DNA of 58,794 nucleotides from contig NZ_NIUB01000030.1 in assembly GCF_002197815.1 (NCBI RefSeq), positions 1 through 58,794 of the forward strand, in the 5' to 3' direction. This document shows, piece after piece, positions 9,018 to 17,770 of this stretch. The notes beneath the pieces were generated by a model. The model made no database searches and was not told where the DNA came from. It worked only from the letters and a program-made list of their open reading frames with translations. Position 1 is the first letter of the stretch; every line of letters begins with the position of its first letter. The stretch is from Pseudomonas oleovorans subsp. oleovorans. GTDB lineage: Bacteria; Pseudomonadota; Gammaproteobacteria; Pseudomonadales; Pseudomonadaceae. Made by a program: the position numbers and the translations under genes.

Positions 9018-9755
9018 TTAACCCTTGAAGTTATCGCAGAAGCTCTGCGCCTCGGCCACATCCAGGGTGCCTTCGTAGATGGCGCGGCCGGTGATGGCGC
9101 CGATGATGCCGGGCGAACGCGCCAGCAGCAGCTTCTCGATATCACCGAGGTTATGGATACCGCCGGAGGCGATCACTGGGATGCGGCTGGCGGCAGCCAG
9201 CGCGGCGGTGACTTCGACGTTGCAGCCCTGCATCATGCCGTCTTTGGCGATGTCGGTATAAACGATTGCCGAGACGCCATCGGCCTCGAAGCGCTTGGCC
9301 AGGTCGGTCGCCTGCACGCTGGAGACTTCCGCCCAGCCATCGGTGGCGACGAAACCGTCCTTGGCGTCCAGGCCGACGATGACCTTGCCGGGGAAGGCCT
9401 TGCACGCCTCGGTGACGAACTCGGGCTCTTTCACCGCCTTGGTGCCGATGATCACGTAGCTGACGCCCGCGCGCACGTAGTGCTCGATGGTTTCCAGGGT
9501 GCGGATGCCGCCGCCGATCTGGATCGGCAGGGTCGGGTAGCGCTTGGCGATGGCGGTAACCACTTCACCGTTGACCGGCTGCCCTTCGAAGGCGCCGTTC
9601 AGGTCGACCAGGTGCAGACGACGGCAGCCGCCCTCGACCCACTTGGCTGCCATGCTCACCGGGTCATCGGAGAACACCGTGGAGTCTTCCATGCGGCCCT
9701 GACGCAGACGCACGCAGGCGCCGTCCTTCAGATCGATAGCGGGGATAATCAGCAT
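9018..9755 (-). CDS. hisA: ProFAR isomerase
   Basis: Phosphoribosylformimino-5-aminoimidazole carboxamide ribotide isomerase, 245 residues, histidine pathway step four. Half-barrel repeats are visible: IIPAIDLKDG with catalytic Asp8, QIGGGIR, IVYTDIAKDGMMQG with the second catalytic aspartate, and VIASGGIHN. It is a TIM barrel homologous to HisF. It lies 40 bp downstream of the DUF2164 gene in the same direction. The ATG at 9755 gives the standard length. Confidence 0.97.
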   Translation of the reverse strand: MLIIPAIDLKDGACVRLRQGRMEDSTVFSDDPVSMAAKWVEGGCRRLHLVDLNGAFEGQPVNGEVVTAIAKRYPTLPIQIGGGIRTLETIEHYVRAGVSYVIIGTKAVKEPEFVTEACKAFPGKVIVGLDAKDGFVATDGWAEVSSVQATDLAKRFEADGVSAIVYTDIAKDGMMQGCNVEVTAALAAASRIPVIASGGIHNLGDIEKLLLARSPGIIGAITGRAIYEGTLDVAEAQSFCDNFKG

Positions 9756-9795
9756 CGGTTGAACCTGCTCAAGTCTTGAAAACGAAAAAGAAGGG

Positions 9796-10050
9796 TCAGC
9801 TCATTTCGAGCGCCCAGAGATCGCTCTCGATGCTGTCGAACCTGTCTTTCAGGTGCGCCTGCACATCGAGAATCGCCTTGTTGTAATAGTGCGGCGCCAG
9901 CTCGCGGGTGATCTGGTCGAGAACTTCCTGCACTTCGAAGGTGCCCAGTTGCACCTCGAAACGCTCATCGAGAAAGCGCTTCAGCATCAGCAGCGCAGCC
10001 TGCTCCTGAGCAGGCTCGAGCGCCAGGCTTGGCACCTTGGCGCGGGCCAT
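9796..10050 (-). CDS. DUF2164 family small protein
   Basis: An 84-residue acidic protein whose core (FLDERFEVQLGTFEVQEVLDQITRELAPHYYNKAI) looks like DUF2164, a family of unknown function common in pseudomonads. Its ATG at 10050 overlaps the hisH stop by one base (TAATG), indicating translational coupling. The longer frame up to 10272 is antisense-like read-through of hisH in another frame and is not used. The gene lies between hisH and hisA in the histidine operon; a link to histidine synthesis is only positional. Confidence 0.8.
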   Translation of the reverse strand: MARAKVPSLALEPAQEQAALLMLKRFLDERFEVQLGTFEVQEVLDQITRELAPHYYNKAILDVQAHLKDRFDSIESDLWALEMS

Positions 10051-10688
10051 TACCAACGACCGTCCCAGGCGGCGAAGTTCTGCAGCAACTGCAGACCGTG
10101 GGTATGGCTCTTCTCCGGGTGGAACTGCACGGCGAAGCGCGAGCCTTCGGCCAATGCCGCAGCGAAGTCCTTGCCGTAGTGGCCACGACCGACCACCTGT
10201 TGCGGCTTGCCGGCCTCGATGTAGTAGCTGTGCACGAAGTAGAAGCGCGCCTGGTCGGGAATGTCGTGCCACAGCGGATGCTTCACCGCCTGGCTGACTT
10301 CGTTCCAGCCCATGTGCGGCACCTTGAGGCGCTCGCCGTCTTCGTTCAGATCCTTGCCGAAGAAGCGCACCTGACCGGGGAACAGGCCGATGCAGTCGAC
10401 GCCGTCGTTTTCCTCGCTGCGCTCGAGCAGCGCCTGCATGCCGACGCAGATACCGAGGAATGGGCGGTCGGCGCTGACTTCTCGCACCAGCTCGTCGAAG
10501 CCCAGACGCCTGATCTCGGCCATGCAGTCGCGGATCGCGCCGACACCGGGAAACACCACGCGGTCGGCTTCACGGATCACCTTGGCGTCGGACGTCACCA
10601 GTACGCGGCCGGCGCCGACGTGTTCCAGCGCCTTGGCCACCGAGTGCAGGTTGCCCATGCCATAGTCGATTACGGCTACCGTCTGCAT
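10050..10688 (-). CDS. hisH: Imidazole glycerol phosphate synthase glutaminase subunit
   Basis: Class I glutamine amidotransferase of 212 residues that feeds ammonia to HisF. The nucleophile is Cys81 in FLGICVGMQ (a Val where many relatives have Leu). The rest of the triad is the His and Glu in QFHPEKS near residue 190, and the oxyanion strand is PGVGA. It starts immediately after hisB (one base between the hisB stop and the hisH ATG) and its stop overlaps the next start. Confidence 0.97.
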   Translation of the reverse strand: MQTVAVIDYGMGNLHSVAKALEHVGAGRVLVTSDAKVIREADRVVFPGVGAIRDCMAEIRRLGFDELVREVSADRPFLGICVGMQALLERSEENDGVDCIGLFPGQVRFFGKDLNEDGERLKVPHMGWNEVSQAVKHPLWHDIPDQARFYFVHSYYIEAGKPQQVVGRGHYGKDFAAALAEGSRFAVQFHPEKSHTHGLQLLQNFAAWDGRW

Positions 10689-11282
10689 TTACAGGCAGCC
10701 CTTGGTGGAAGGCATCTGCCCGGCCATGCGCGGGTCCAGCTCCACGGCCATGCGCAGCGCGCGGCCGAAGGCCTTGAACACGGTCTCGATCTGGTGGTGG
10801 GTGTTGTGCCCGCGCAGGTTATCGATGTGCAGGCTGACCAGCGCGTGGTTGACGAAGCCCTGGAAGAATTCCTGGAACAGATCGACGTCGAAGTTGCCAA
10901 CCACCGCACGGGTGAACGGCACATGCATCTGCAGGCCCGGGCGACCGGAGAAATCGATCACCACGCGCGACAGCGCTTCGTCCAGCGGCACGTAGGAATG
11001 GCCGTAACGGGTCATGCCCTTCTTGTCGCCGACGGCCTTGGCGAAGGCCTGGCCGAGGGTGATGCCGACGTCCTCGACGGTGTGGTGGTCGTCGATATGC
11101 AGATCACCCTTGCACTCGATATCGAGATCAATCAGCCCATGACGGGCGATCTGGTCGAGCATGTGCTCGAGAAAGGGCACACCGATATCGAAGCGCGCCT
11201 TGCCGGTGCCATCCAGATTGATCGAAACCTTGACCTGCGTCTCCAGGGTGTTGCGCTCGACGAATGCCGTACGTTCGGCCAT
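10689..11282 (-). CDS. hisB: Imidazoleglycerol-phosphate dehydratase
   Basis: Monofunctional IGP dehydratase of 197 residues; the phosphatase domain found in enteric HisB is absent. The Mn-binding repeats FLEHMLDQIARHG, DDHHTVEDVG and NTHHQIETVFKAFGRALR are intact. The frame extends to 11294, but the ATG at 11282 (MAERTAFVERNT) gives the usual pseudomonad length. It heads the minus-strand operon hisB-hisH-DUF2164-hisA-hisF; the promoter should lie within 11283-11378. Confidence 0.96.
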   Translation of the reverse strand: MAERTAFVERNTLETQVKVSINLDGTGKARFDIGVPFLEHMLDQIARHGLIDLDIECKGDLHIDDHHTVEDVGITLGQAFAKAVGDKKGMTRYGHSYVPLDEALSRVVIDFSGRPGLQMHVPFTRAVVGNFDVDLFQEFFQGFVNHALVSLHIDNLRGHNTHHQIETVFKAFGRALRMAVELDPRMAGQMPSTKGCL

Positions 11283-11378
11283 CACCAGCTCCACAAAATT
11301 GCCAACGGAAAAAGGCCAGTATTATAGGCGGGGCAGGGCGGCAACGGCTACCGGCGATGGTCGGACGGGCAGATACGA

Positions 11379-11415
11379 AAAAGCCCGCGCAGGCGCGAGG
11401 CCTGAGCGGGCTTTT
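11379..11415 (-). terminator. Intrinsic terminator after MFS gene
   Basis: AAAAGCCCGC (11379-11388) pairs with GCGGGCTTTT (11406-11415), giving a GC stem with A/T runs on both sides. It lies just past the stop of the MFS gene and insulates it from hisB. The symmetry could stop transcription in either direction. Confidence 0.85.
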
Positions 11416-11430
11416 CCCAGAGGCGCGACG

Positions 11431-13089
11431 TTACTGGAACAGCACGACGGTCTTCTGCAGGGTGATCCACACACCCCAGGCCAGCGGAATACCCACCACC
11501 AGCCAGGCGGCAACCGCCACCGGCTTGCTCGACGGATCAGCCGACCACTCCAGCTCGCTCGCTGCCGGCGCCGACTTCTCGCCATGGGCGCGCTCGGCGG
11601 CCAGCTCGGCCTCGGTCATGAAGTACTTCGGCGCCACCGGACGCACCAGGGCGTTGCAGATGAAGCCCAGCACCAGCAGGCCGGCGAGGATGTACAGGGT
11701 GATGTCGTAGGCTGCCGCCTTCTCCACACCGATGCTCAGCTGATATTCGCGCAGGTAGTTGACCAACACCGGGCCGAGCACACCGGCCACCGCCCAGGCC
11801 GTCAGCAGGCGACCGTGGATCGCGCCGACCATCTGTGTGCCGAACAGGTCGGCCAGATAGGCCGGCACGGTGGCGAAACCACCGCCATACATCGACAGGA
11901 TCACGCAGAACGCCAGCACGAACAGCGCCAGACTGCCCAGCTGACCCAGCATCGGCACCGCAGCATAGAGCGCGAAGCCCAGGCCGAAGAACACGAAGTA
12001 GGTGCCCTTGCGCCCGATGAAATCCGAGCAGGAGGCCCAGAAGAAGCGGCCACCGATATTGAACAGGCTGAGCAGACCGGTGAAGCCCGCAGCGATAGCG
12101 GCGATCTCGACCAGTTGCGTGGAGCTGAGCTCGTTGAAGGCCAGGTCGACACCGATCAGCTTGCCGGCGAAGACCTCCTGCAGCAGCGGCGAAGCCATGC
12201 CGATGATGCCGATACCGGCCGACACGTTCAGGCACAGTACGGCCCAGACCAGCCAGAACTGCGGGGTTTTCCACGCGGTATTAACGTGCACGTAACCCTT
12301 GGTGATCATCGCGTTGTTGGCCTTGGCTGCCGGCGCGGTCCAGCCCGCCGGTTTCCAGCCGGTCGGCGGCACACGGTAGGACAGCGCGCCGCCCATCATG
12401 AAGACGAAGTAGATCACCGCCATGACCACGAAGCTCTGCCACACACCGACACCTTCAGGCGAAGCGAAGTGGTTCATCAGCATCGCTGCCAGCGGCGCAC
12501 CGACCATCGCACCGCCACCGAAACCCATGATCGCCATACCGGTGGCCATGCCACGCTTGTCCGGGAACCATTTGATCAGGGTCGAGACCGGCGAGATGTA
12601 ACCCAGGCCGAGACCGATGCCACCGATCACCCCCGAGCCCAGCCAGAGCAGCCAGATCTGATGGGTATAGATACCCAGCGCGGAAATCAGCAGACCGCCG
12701 CACCAGCACAGTGCGGAAACCACGCCTGCCTTGCGCGGACCGGCATGCTCCAGCCAGCCACCCCAGATGGCAGCCGAGCAACCGAGGAAAACGAAGAACA
12801 GGGTGTAGATCCAGCCGAGCATGGAAATCTGCCAGTCGCAGTTGCTGGCGAAGACTTGCTCGAAGAAACCCATTTCCGGGGCACAGGCCGTGGCAGCGGT
12901 GATACCGACCGCCTTCGACAGCGGCAACCAGAACACCGAGAAGCCATAGGCCATGCCGATGCACAGGTGAATGGCGAGGGCGGCTGGCGGAACCAACCAA
13001 CGGTTGAAACCAGGGCGCGCGATGATGCGCTCCTTGGACAGAAATGCAGGCTTCGCCACATCGCCGTCCAATACAAAGGCGTCAGTCAT
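11431..13089 (-). CDS. MFS transporter of the oxalate/formate antiporter type
   Basis: A 552-residue inner-membrane carrier with about 12 hydrophobic helices. Typical MFS features are GLGLGYISPVSTLIKWFPDKRGMATGMA, with the cytoplasmic loop motif, and a second half beginning near WKTPQFWLVW. The pattern resembles the OFA family (oxalate/formate:H+ type) with an enlarged loop after helix 2 (SNCDWQISMLGW). Pseudomonad members of this subfamily have been linked to monocarboxylates, but the substrate cannot be read here. ATG at 13089 follows an AAGAAGAGA ribosome site, so the longer frame to 13119 is not used. It is monocistronic with its own terminator. Confidence 0.85.
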   Translation of the reverse strand: MTDAFVLDGDVAKPAFLSKERIIARPGFNRWLVPPAALAIHLCIGMAYGFSVFWLPLSKAVGITAATACAPEMGFFEQVFASNCDWQISMLGWIYTLFFVFLGCSAAIWGGWLEHAGPRKAGVVSALCWCGGLLISALGIYTHQIWLLWLGSGVIGGIGLGLGYISPVSTLIKWFPDKRGMATGMAIMGFGGGAMVGAPLAAMLMNHFASPEGVGVWQSFVVMAVIYFVFMMGGALSYRVPPTGWKPAGWTAPAAKANNAMITKGYVHVNTAWKTPQFWLVWAVLCLNVSAGIGIIGMASPLLQEVFAGKLIGVDLAFNELSSTQLVEIAAIAAGFTGLLSLFNIGGRFFWASCSDFIGRKGTYFVFFGLGFALYAAVPMLGQLGSLALFVLAFCVILSMYGGGFATVPAYLADLFGTQMVGAIHGRLLTAWAVAGVLGPVLVNYLREYQLSIGVEKAAAYDITLYILAGLLVLGFICNALVRPVAPKYFMTEAELAAERAHGEKSAPAASELEWSADPSSKPVAVAAWLVVGIPLAWGVWITLQKTVVLFQ

Positions 13090-13259
13090 AGGTGTGTCTC
13101 TTCTTATGGTTACGAGCAAGCAAAGGCGACCGCATCAGCCCACCAAGGCAAAAGCTTGCGGAGAGTAGCACCAGGGCGCGACAAATCGCCGCGCAAGAAG
13201 CCATTTTTTATCAATTTATGCAGTTTTTTTGCTTTTCCCGCAAAAACCCAAAAGACCCT

Positions 13260-13277
13260 ATCTATGGCGCGATAGAT
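13260..13277. promoter_or_regulatory. Dyad ATCTAT-N6-ATAGAT in divergent intergenic region
   Basis: Perfect 6-bp arms around GGCGCG in the 375-bp space between the divergent MFS and asmA genes. The size and position would suit an operator for either gene. No matching regulator is encoded alongside. The rest of 13090-13464 is A/T-richer than the genes, with T-runs at 13203-13238, but holds no clear gene. Confidence 0.3.
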
Positions 13278-13464
13278 GGTGTCGATACACCCCACCCTTG
13301 CACGCCTTATTTGCTTGCCGGGGAACCGCCCGCAGTGTTTTCCATCCAAACTCGAGCCGGTTACCGCCCACCCGCCTTGCCAGGCGCCTGGCCGTGAGGC
13401 ATGGCGTTATAATCGGCGCTCATCTGCATCCGCCATTCCAGCTCTCAAAACCAAGGACCCGTTC

Positions 13465-15690
13465 ATGAAAGCGTTAGGCAAGATCCTGGGCCTGTTCCTT
13501 CTCGGCTTACTGCTGATCGTAGTGGCGCTGCTGTTCGCCCTGACTCATCTGTTCGATCCCAACGACTACAAGGACGAGATCCGCCAGATCGCCCACGACA
13601 AGGCCAATCTCGACTTGCAGCTCAAGGGTGACATTGGCTGGAGCCTGTTTCCCTGGCTGGGCCTGGAACTGACCGACGCCACCCTGGCCAGCGCCGACAC
13701 CCCGGACAAACCCTTCGCCGACCTGCGCATGATCGGCCTGTCGGTGCGCGTGATGCCGCTGCTGCGCAAGGAAGTGCAGATGAGCGATATCCGCGTCGAC
13801 GGCCTCAACCTCAATCTGCAGCGTGACGATAAAGGCCATGGCAACTGGGAAGGTGTCGGTCGCCCCGCTCAGGCCAGCACAACGCAACCCACACCCAGCG
13901 AGCCGGCGCCGAGCGCAGAAACGCCGCCGAGTCAGCCAAGTGACAAACCAGCCGGCCAGTCGCTCAAACTGGATATCGACAGCCTGACCCTGAGCAACTC
14001 GCGCATCGACTACAGCGACGCGCAGAAGGGCCAGCAATTCACCGTCGAGAACATCGAGCTGAAAACCGGCGCCATCCGCGAAGGCGCCAGTATTCCGGTC
14101 AAGCTCAGCGCCTTCTTCGGCACCAATCAGCCGGTGCTGCGCGCACGCAGCGAGGTGGAGGGCGCACTGCGCTTCGACCGCGCGCTCAAGCGCTACCAGT
14201 TCGAAGACCTCAAATTGAGCGGCGAAGCCTCGGGCGAGCCGCTCAAGGGCAAGACCCTGAACTTTTCCGCCCAGGGCCAGTTGCTGCTCGACCAGGCCGC
14301 CAACGTCGCCGAGTGGAATGGCCTCAAGCTCTCCGCCAACCAGTTGCGCGCCCTCGGCGAAATCAAGGCACGCGAGCTGAATCAGGACGCGAAGATCTCC
14401 GGCGGGCTGTCCATCGCCGCGCTCAACCTGCGTGAGTTTCTCGACGGTATCGGCGTCGAACTGCCGGCCATGCAGGCCAGCGATAGCCTCAGCCAGTTCG
14501 AACTGGTCACCCGCCTGAATGGTTCGCGCCAGGGCATGATGTTCGAAGAGCTCAACCTCAAGCTCGACGGCAGCACCTACACCGGCAGCGCCGGCGTGAG
14601 CGACTTTGCCAAACAGGCGCTGCGTGCCGATATCAAGGGCGACAAGCTCGATCTGAACCGCTACCTGCCGCCCAAAACCCAGGACAGCGCCGCTGCCGCA
14701 CGCAAGGCCGAAGTCAAGGAAAGCATCGCTGACGCCGGCAAGGACGGCACCACCCCGCTGCCCAATGCGCCGACCCAGCAAGCCTGGAGCAGCGAGAAAG
14801 TGCTGCCGGTGGATCACCTGCGCAAACTCGACCTGCAACTGGCCCTCAGCCTCGCCCAGCTCACCTATGACAAGCATCAGCTCAGCGACGTCAACCTCAA
14901 GGCCAATGGCCGTGGCGGCCTGATCACCGTGGAAGAAGCGCGCGGCAAACTGCAGGGCGGCAGCTTCGTCGGTAATGGCCGCATCGATGTGCGCCAGGCC
15001 GAGCCGATGCTCAGTCTGGAACAACGCATCAGCCGCATGCCGCTGGAACCACTGCTGAAGAAGGACGATCAGCCGTCGCCGATCAAGGGCCTGCTCAACC
15101 TGGATGCCAAATTCAACACCCGCGGCAACAGCCAGAAGGCCTGGATCGAAGCGCTCAACGGCAATGCCAGCTTCGTCCTCAATGATGGCGTGCTGGTCGA
15201 CGCCAATCTCGAGCAGCAGCTGTGCCGTGGCATCGCCACCCTCAACCGCAAGGCGCTGAGCAACCCGCCAACCGGCAAGGACACCCCCTTCCGCGAACTC
15301 AAGGGCAGCCTCAGCGTGCGCGACGGCGTCGCCCACAACCCAGACCTCAAGGCTCAGGTGCCGGGCCTGGCAGTCAGCGGCAACGGCGACCTCGACCTGC
15401 GCGTGCTCGGCCTCGACTACAAGGTGGGCATCGCCCTGGAGGGTGACCAGCGCGAAATGCCCGATCCGGCCTGCCAGGTCAACGAGCGCTACGTCGGCAT
15501 CGAATGGCCGCTGCGCTGCCGTGGCCCGCTGGAGCTGGGCGCCAAGGCCTGCCGCCTGGATCAGGACGGCCTCGGCAAGATCGCTGCACGCCTGGCCGGC
15601 AACAAGCTGACCGAGAAGTTGGAAGAAAAACTCGGCGACAAGGTCAGCCCGGATCTGAAAGACGCACTCAAGGGCCTGTTCAACCGATGA
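13465..15690 (+). CDS. AsmA family envelope protein
   Basis: A 741-residue protein anchored by one N-terminal membrane helix (about residues 4-26), with a long periplasmic beta-rich body. The N-terminal AsmA domain (WSLFPWLGLELTDATL) and the C-terminal AsmA_2 region (FRELKGSLSVRDGVAHNPDL) are both recognisable. AsmA-like proteins are thought to be bridge-like lipid transporters or to influence outer-membrane assembly. A Pro/Ser/Thr-rich linker lies near residues 135-165. ATG at 13465 is preceded by AAGGA; the upstream 63 codons of open frame are rejected because they would bury the anchor. Its stop overlaps mutY by four bases (ATGA). Confidence 0.9.
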   Translation: MKALGKILGLFLLGLLLIVVALLFALTHLFDPNDYKDEIRQIAHDKANLDLQLKGDIGWSLFPWLGLELTDATLASADTPDKPFADLRMIGLSVRVMPLLRKEVQMSDIRVDGLNLNLQRDDKGHGNWEGVGRPAQASTTQPTPSEPAPSAETPPSQPSDKPAGQSLKLDIDSLTLSNSRIDYSDAQKGQQFTVENIELKTGAIREGASIPVKLSAFFGTNQPVLRARSEVEGALRFDRALKRYQFEDLKLSGEASGEPLKGKTLNFSAQGQLLLDQAANVAEWNGLKLSANQLRALGEIKARELNQDAKISGGLSIAALNLREFLDGIGVELPAMQASDSLSQFELVTRLNGSRQGMMFEELNLKLDGSTYTGSAGVSDFAKQALRADIKGDKLDLNRYLPPKTQDSAAAARKAEVKESIADAGKDGTTPLPNAPTQQAWSSEKVLPVDHLRKLDLQLALSLAQLTYDKHQLSDVNLKANGRGGLITVEEARGKLQGGSFVGNGRIDVRQAEPMLSLEQRISRMPLEPLLKKDDQPSPIKGLLNLDAKFNTRGNSQKAWIEALNGNASFVLNDGVLVDANLEQQLCRGIATLNRKALSNPPTGKDTPFRELKGSLSVRDGVAHNPDLKAQVPGLAVSGNGDLDLRVLGLDYKVGIALEGDQREMPDPACQVNERYVGIEWPLRCRGPLELGAKACRLDQDGLGKIAARLAGNKLTEKLEEKLGDKVSPDLKDALKGLFNR

Positions 15691-16754
15691 GTCCCGAGCA
15701 ATTCAACGGCGCCGTACTGGCCTGGTACGACCAGCACGGGCGCAAGGATCTACCCTGGCAGCAGAACATCACGCCGTATCGCGTCTGGGTCTCGGAAATC
15801 ATGCTGCAGCAGACCCAGGTCAGCACCGTACTCGGCTACTTCGACCGTTTTCTGGCCGCGCTCCCCACGGTGCGCGACCTCGCCGAAGCGCCGGAAGACG
15901 AAGTGCTGCACCTGTGGACGGGCCTGGGCTACTACACCCGCGCCCGCAACCTGCAGAAAACGGCGCAGATCGTCATGCGTGAGCACGGCGGCGAGTTCCC
16001 GCGCAACGTCGATGCGCTCAGCGAACTGCCCGGTATCGGCCGCTCCACCGCCGGCGCCATCGCCAGCCTGAGCATGGACATGCGTGCGCCGATCCTCGAC
16101 GGCAACGTCAAGCGCGTGCTGGCGCGCTACGTGGCGCAGGAGGGCTATCCGGGCGAGCCGAAGGTGGCCAAACAGCTGTGGGACGTCGCCGAGCGCTTCA
16201 CCCCGCACGAACGGGTCAACCACTACACCCAGGCGATGATGGACCTCGGCGCCACCCTGTGCACCCGCAGCAAGCCGACCTGCCTGCTGTGCCCGGTGCG
16301 CAGCGGCTGCCAGGCCCATCTGCTCGGTCTGGAAATCCGCTATCCCATACCGAAGCCACGCAAGACGCTGCCGCAGAAACGCACCCTGATGCCGATTCTG
16401 GTTAACAATTCCGGTGACATCCTGCTCTATCGCCGCCCGACCACTGGCCTGTGGGGCGGCCTGTGGAGCCTGCCAGAGCTGGACGATCTCGCTCAGCTCG
16501 AAAGCCTCGGCCAGCAGCAACAGCTCACATTCGGCGCACGCCGCGAACTGGAAGGCCTGACCCACACCTTCAGCCACTTCCAACTGGCCATCGAACCCTG
16601 GCTGATCGAAACCACCGAGCAACCCAGCCGCGTGGCCGAGGTCGACTGGCTCTGGTATAACCTCGCCACCCCGCCGCGCCTGGGCCTCGCCGCCCCGGTG
16701 AAGAAGCTGCTGAAACGCGCGGCGCAAGCCATTACCGCTGGAGAACCGACATGA
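15687..16754 (+). CDS. mutY: A/G-specific adenine glycosylase
   Basis: Base-excision repair enzyme removing adenine mispaired with 8-oxoguanine; 355 residues. Catalytic Glu37 (VSEIMLQQTQV) and Asp138 (LDGNVKR) match the E. coli numbering. The helix-hairpin-helix is LPGIGRSTAGAIA. The 4Fe4S ligands follow the C-x6-C-x2-C-x5-C pattern in CTRSKPTCLLCPVRSGC, and a C-terminal NUDIX-like domain reads 8-oxoG. Start ATG at 15687 overlaps the asmA stop, and the stop overlaps yggX, so asmA-mutY-yggX form one operon. Confidence 0.97.
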   Translation: MSPEQFNGAVLAWYDQHGRKDLPWQQNITPYRVWVSEIMLQQTQVSTVLGYFDRFLAALPTVRDLAEAPEDEVLHLWTGLGYYTRARNLQKTAQIVMREHGGEFPRNVDALSELPGIGRSTAGAIASLSMDMRAPILDGNVKRVLARYVAQEGYPGEPKVAKQLWDVAERFTPHERVNHYTQAMMDLGATLCTRSKPTCLLCPVRSGCQAHLLGLEIRYPIPKPRKTLPQKRTLMPILVNNSGDILLYRRPTTGLWGGLWSLPELDDLAQLESLGQQQQLTFGARRELEGLTHTFSHFQLAIEPWLIETTEQPSRVAEVDWLWYNLATPPRLGLAAPVKKLLKRAAQAITAGEPT

Positions 16755-17023
16755 CCCGCACCGTACAGTGCCGCAAATACAAACAGGAACTGCCCGGCCT
16801 GGATCGCGCGCCCTACCCCGGCCCCAAGGGCGAAGACATCTTCGCCAACGTTTCCAAGCAGGCCTGGGACGAATGGCAGAAGCACCAGACCATGCTGATC
16901 AACGAGCGCCGCCTGAACATGATGAACGCCGAAGATCGCAAGTTCCTGCAGACCGAGATGGACAAGTTCCTCTCCGGCGAGGAATACGCCCAGGCCGAAG
17001 GCTACGTGCCGCCAAGCGAATAA
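16751..17023 (+). CDS. yggX: Fe(2+)-trafficking / oxidative damage protein YggX
   Basis: A 90-residue cytoplasmic protein with the conserved start TRTVQCRKYK, including the single cysteine, followed by LPGLDRAPYPGPKGEDI. The YggX family protects iron-sulphur clusters and may move iron to them. Coupling to mutY, whose enzyme carries a 4Fe4S cluster, is conserved in many gammaproteobacteria. The ATG overlaps the mutY stop (ATGA). Confidence 0.96.
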   Translation: MTRTVQCRKYKQELPGLDRAPYPGPKGEDIFANVSKQAWDEWQKHQTMLINERRLNMMNAEDRKFLQTEMDKFLSGEEYAQAEGYVPPSE

Positions 17024-17031
17024 GCATGCCT

Positions 17032-17054
17032 GTGGGAGGGGCTTCAGCCGCGAC
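17032..17054 (+). repeat. Single REP-like unit
   Basis: GTGGGAGGGGCTTCAGCCGC just after the yggX stop matches the common pseudomonad REP form with one opposed GGCTT/AGCC stem. No partner unit is adjacent. Confidence 0.55.
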
Positions 17055-17156
17055 AACCGCCGCATATCCATGCCCGCGGCCCCGGCTCGCCCTCCCTGTT
17101 TTCCGCGCTCACGAACCTAAGCGCCCGAAATAATTAAATATTTTTCAAACCCGCGC

Positions 17157-17185
17157 TTGACACTGACCCTTCAAATCCGTCTAAT
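17157..17185 (+). promoter_or_regulatory. Sigma-70 promoter of tRNA-Phe
   Basis: TTGACA at 17157-17162, a 17-bp spacer and TCTAAT at 17180-17185, twelve bases before the tRNA gene. The A/T-rich 17131-17150 just upstream could serve as an UP element. Confidence 0.8.
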
Positions 17186-17197
17186 AGCGCCCCGTTG

Positions 17198-17273
17198 GCC
17201 CAGGTAGCTCAGTTGGTAGAGCAGGGGATTGAAAATCCCCGTGTCGGCGGTTCGATTCCGTCCCTGGGCACCA
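17198..17273 (+). tRNA. tRNA-Phe (GAA)
   Basis: A 76-base cloverleaf with encoded CCA. The acceptor stem is GCCCAGG/CCTGGGC, the D-arm is GTAGCTCAGTTGGTAGAGC and the T-loop is GTTCGATTC. The anticodon loop TTGAAAA gives GAA for phenylalanine. It has its own promoter and a downstream terminator. Confidence 0.98.
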
Positions 17274-17282
17274 TGAATACCG

Positions 17283-17314
17283 AAACCCCCGATACCACTG
17301 GTGTCGGGGGTTTT
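17283..17314 (+). terminator. Terminator after tRNA-Phe
   Basis: AAACCCCCGATACC pairs with GGTGTCGGGGGTTT around a 3-4 base loop and ends in a T-run, nine bases after the tRNA. Confidence 0.85.
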
Positions 17315-17415
17315 CTGTTTCTAAACCTCCACGCTGCGTCCTTATGGTCGTACAAAGATGGACTTGGCGTCTCTTGCCCCGTAGCAGCGCAACCGAATAA
17401 TCGCTATCTCGCCTC

Positions 17416-17515
17416 AAATACGGGTGAGCTCAGCGGCAAATACAGGTGACTTACCCTGTAAATACGAGTGACCTCCGAGCAAATGCAGGTGACCTCGGCG
17501 TAAATACGAGTGACC
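17416..17515. repeat. Five 21-22-bp direct repeats
   Basis: AAATRCRRGTGA cores begin at 17416, 17438, 17460, 17481 and 17502 (spacing 22, 22, 21, 21). Alternate copies resemble each other most: AAATACGAGTGACCTC twice, AAATACAGGTGA and AAATGCAGGTGA. Multiple terminal repeats of this length are typical of IS21-family ends, where the transposase binds, but no istA or istB lies next to them. The rest of 17315-17770 shows no gene I can support; the minus frame over the array only encodes the repeat as a heptapeptide. Confidence 0.8.
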
Positions 17516-17770
17516 TCGTCAATGCATTGCTCAAAACATGAGCAGCACATTGATGACATGGTCGAGCTGTATTTGAACGACGTACGTTGATTGGCTCGTT
17601 TTGCATCTGCGCGACAAGCAACTGTAACCAGGCGACACCTGCGACCCAGCGACCCTCTATCGCCCGGCAAACGGCTTGGCGGTCACGGAAACGCTATGCT
17701 AGCTTGGCCGCCAGCCAGGACGGCCCGCCGTACGCCGGAGCGCATTCGAAGAAGAAGAGGACCCCACCCC

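Noticed and set aside
11161..13275. 704-codon plus-strand open frame over hisB and the MFS gene
   Set aside because: His/Arg/Gln/Asp-rich antisense translation; the minus strand encodes two clear proteins with a terminator between them.
13507..15336. 609-codon minus-strand open frame over asmA
   Set aside because: Shadow frame of a GC-rich gene; asmA has a good start, membrane anchor and family domains.
17416..17515. CRISPR array
   Set aside because: Repeat pitch of 21-22 bp leaves no spacers and no cas genes are present.
17404..17670. 88-codon minus frame coding EVTRIY heptapeptide repeats
   Set aside because: The peptide repeat simply reflects the 21-22-bp DNA repeat; there is no ribosome site or conserved protein.
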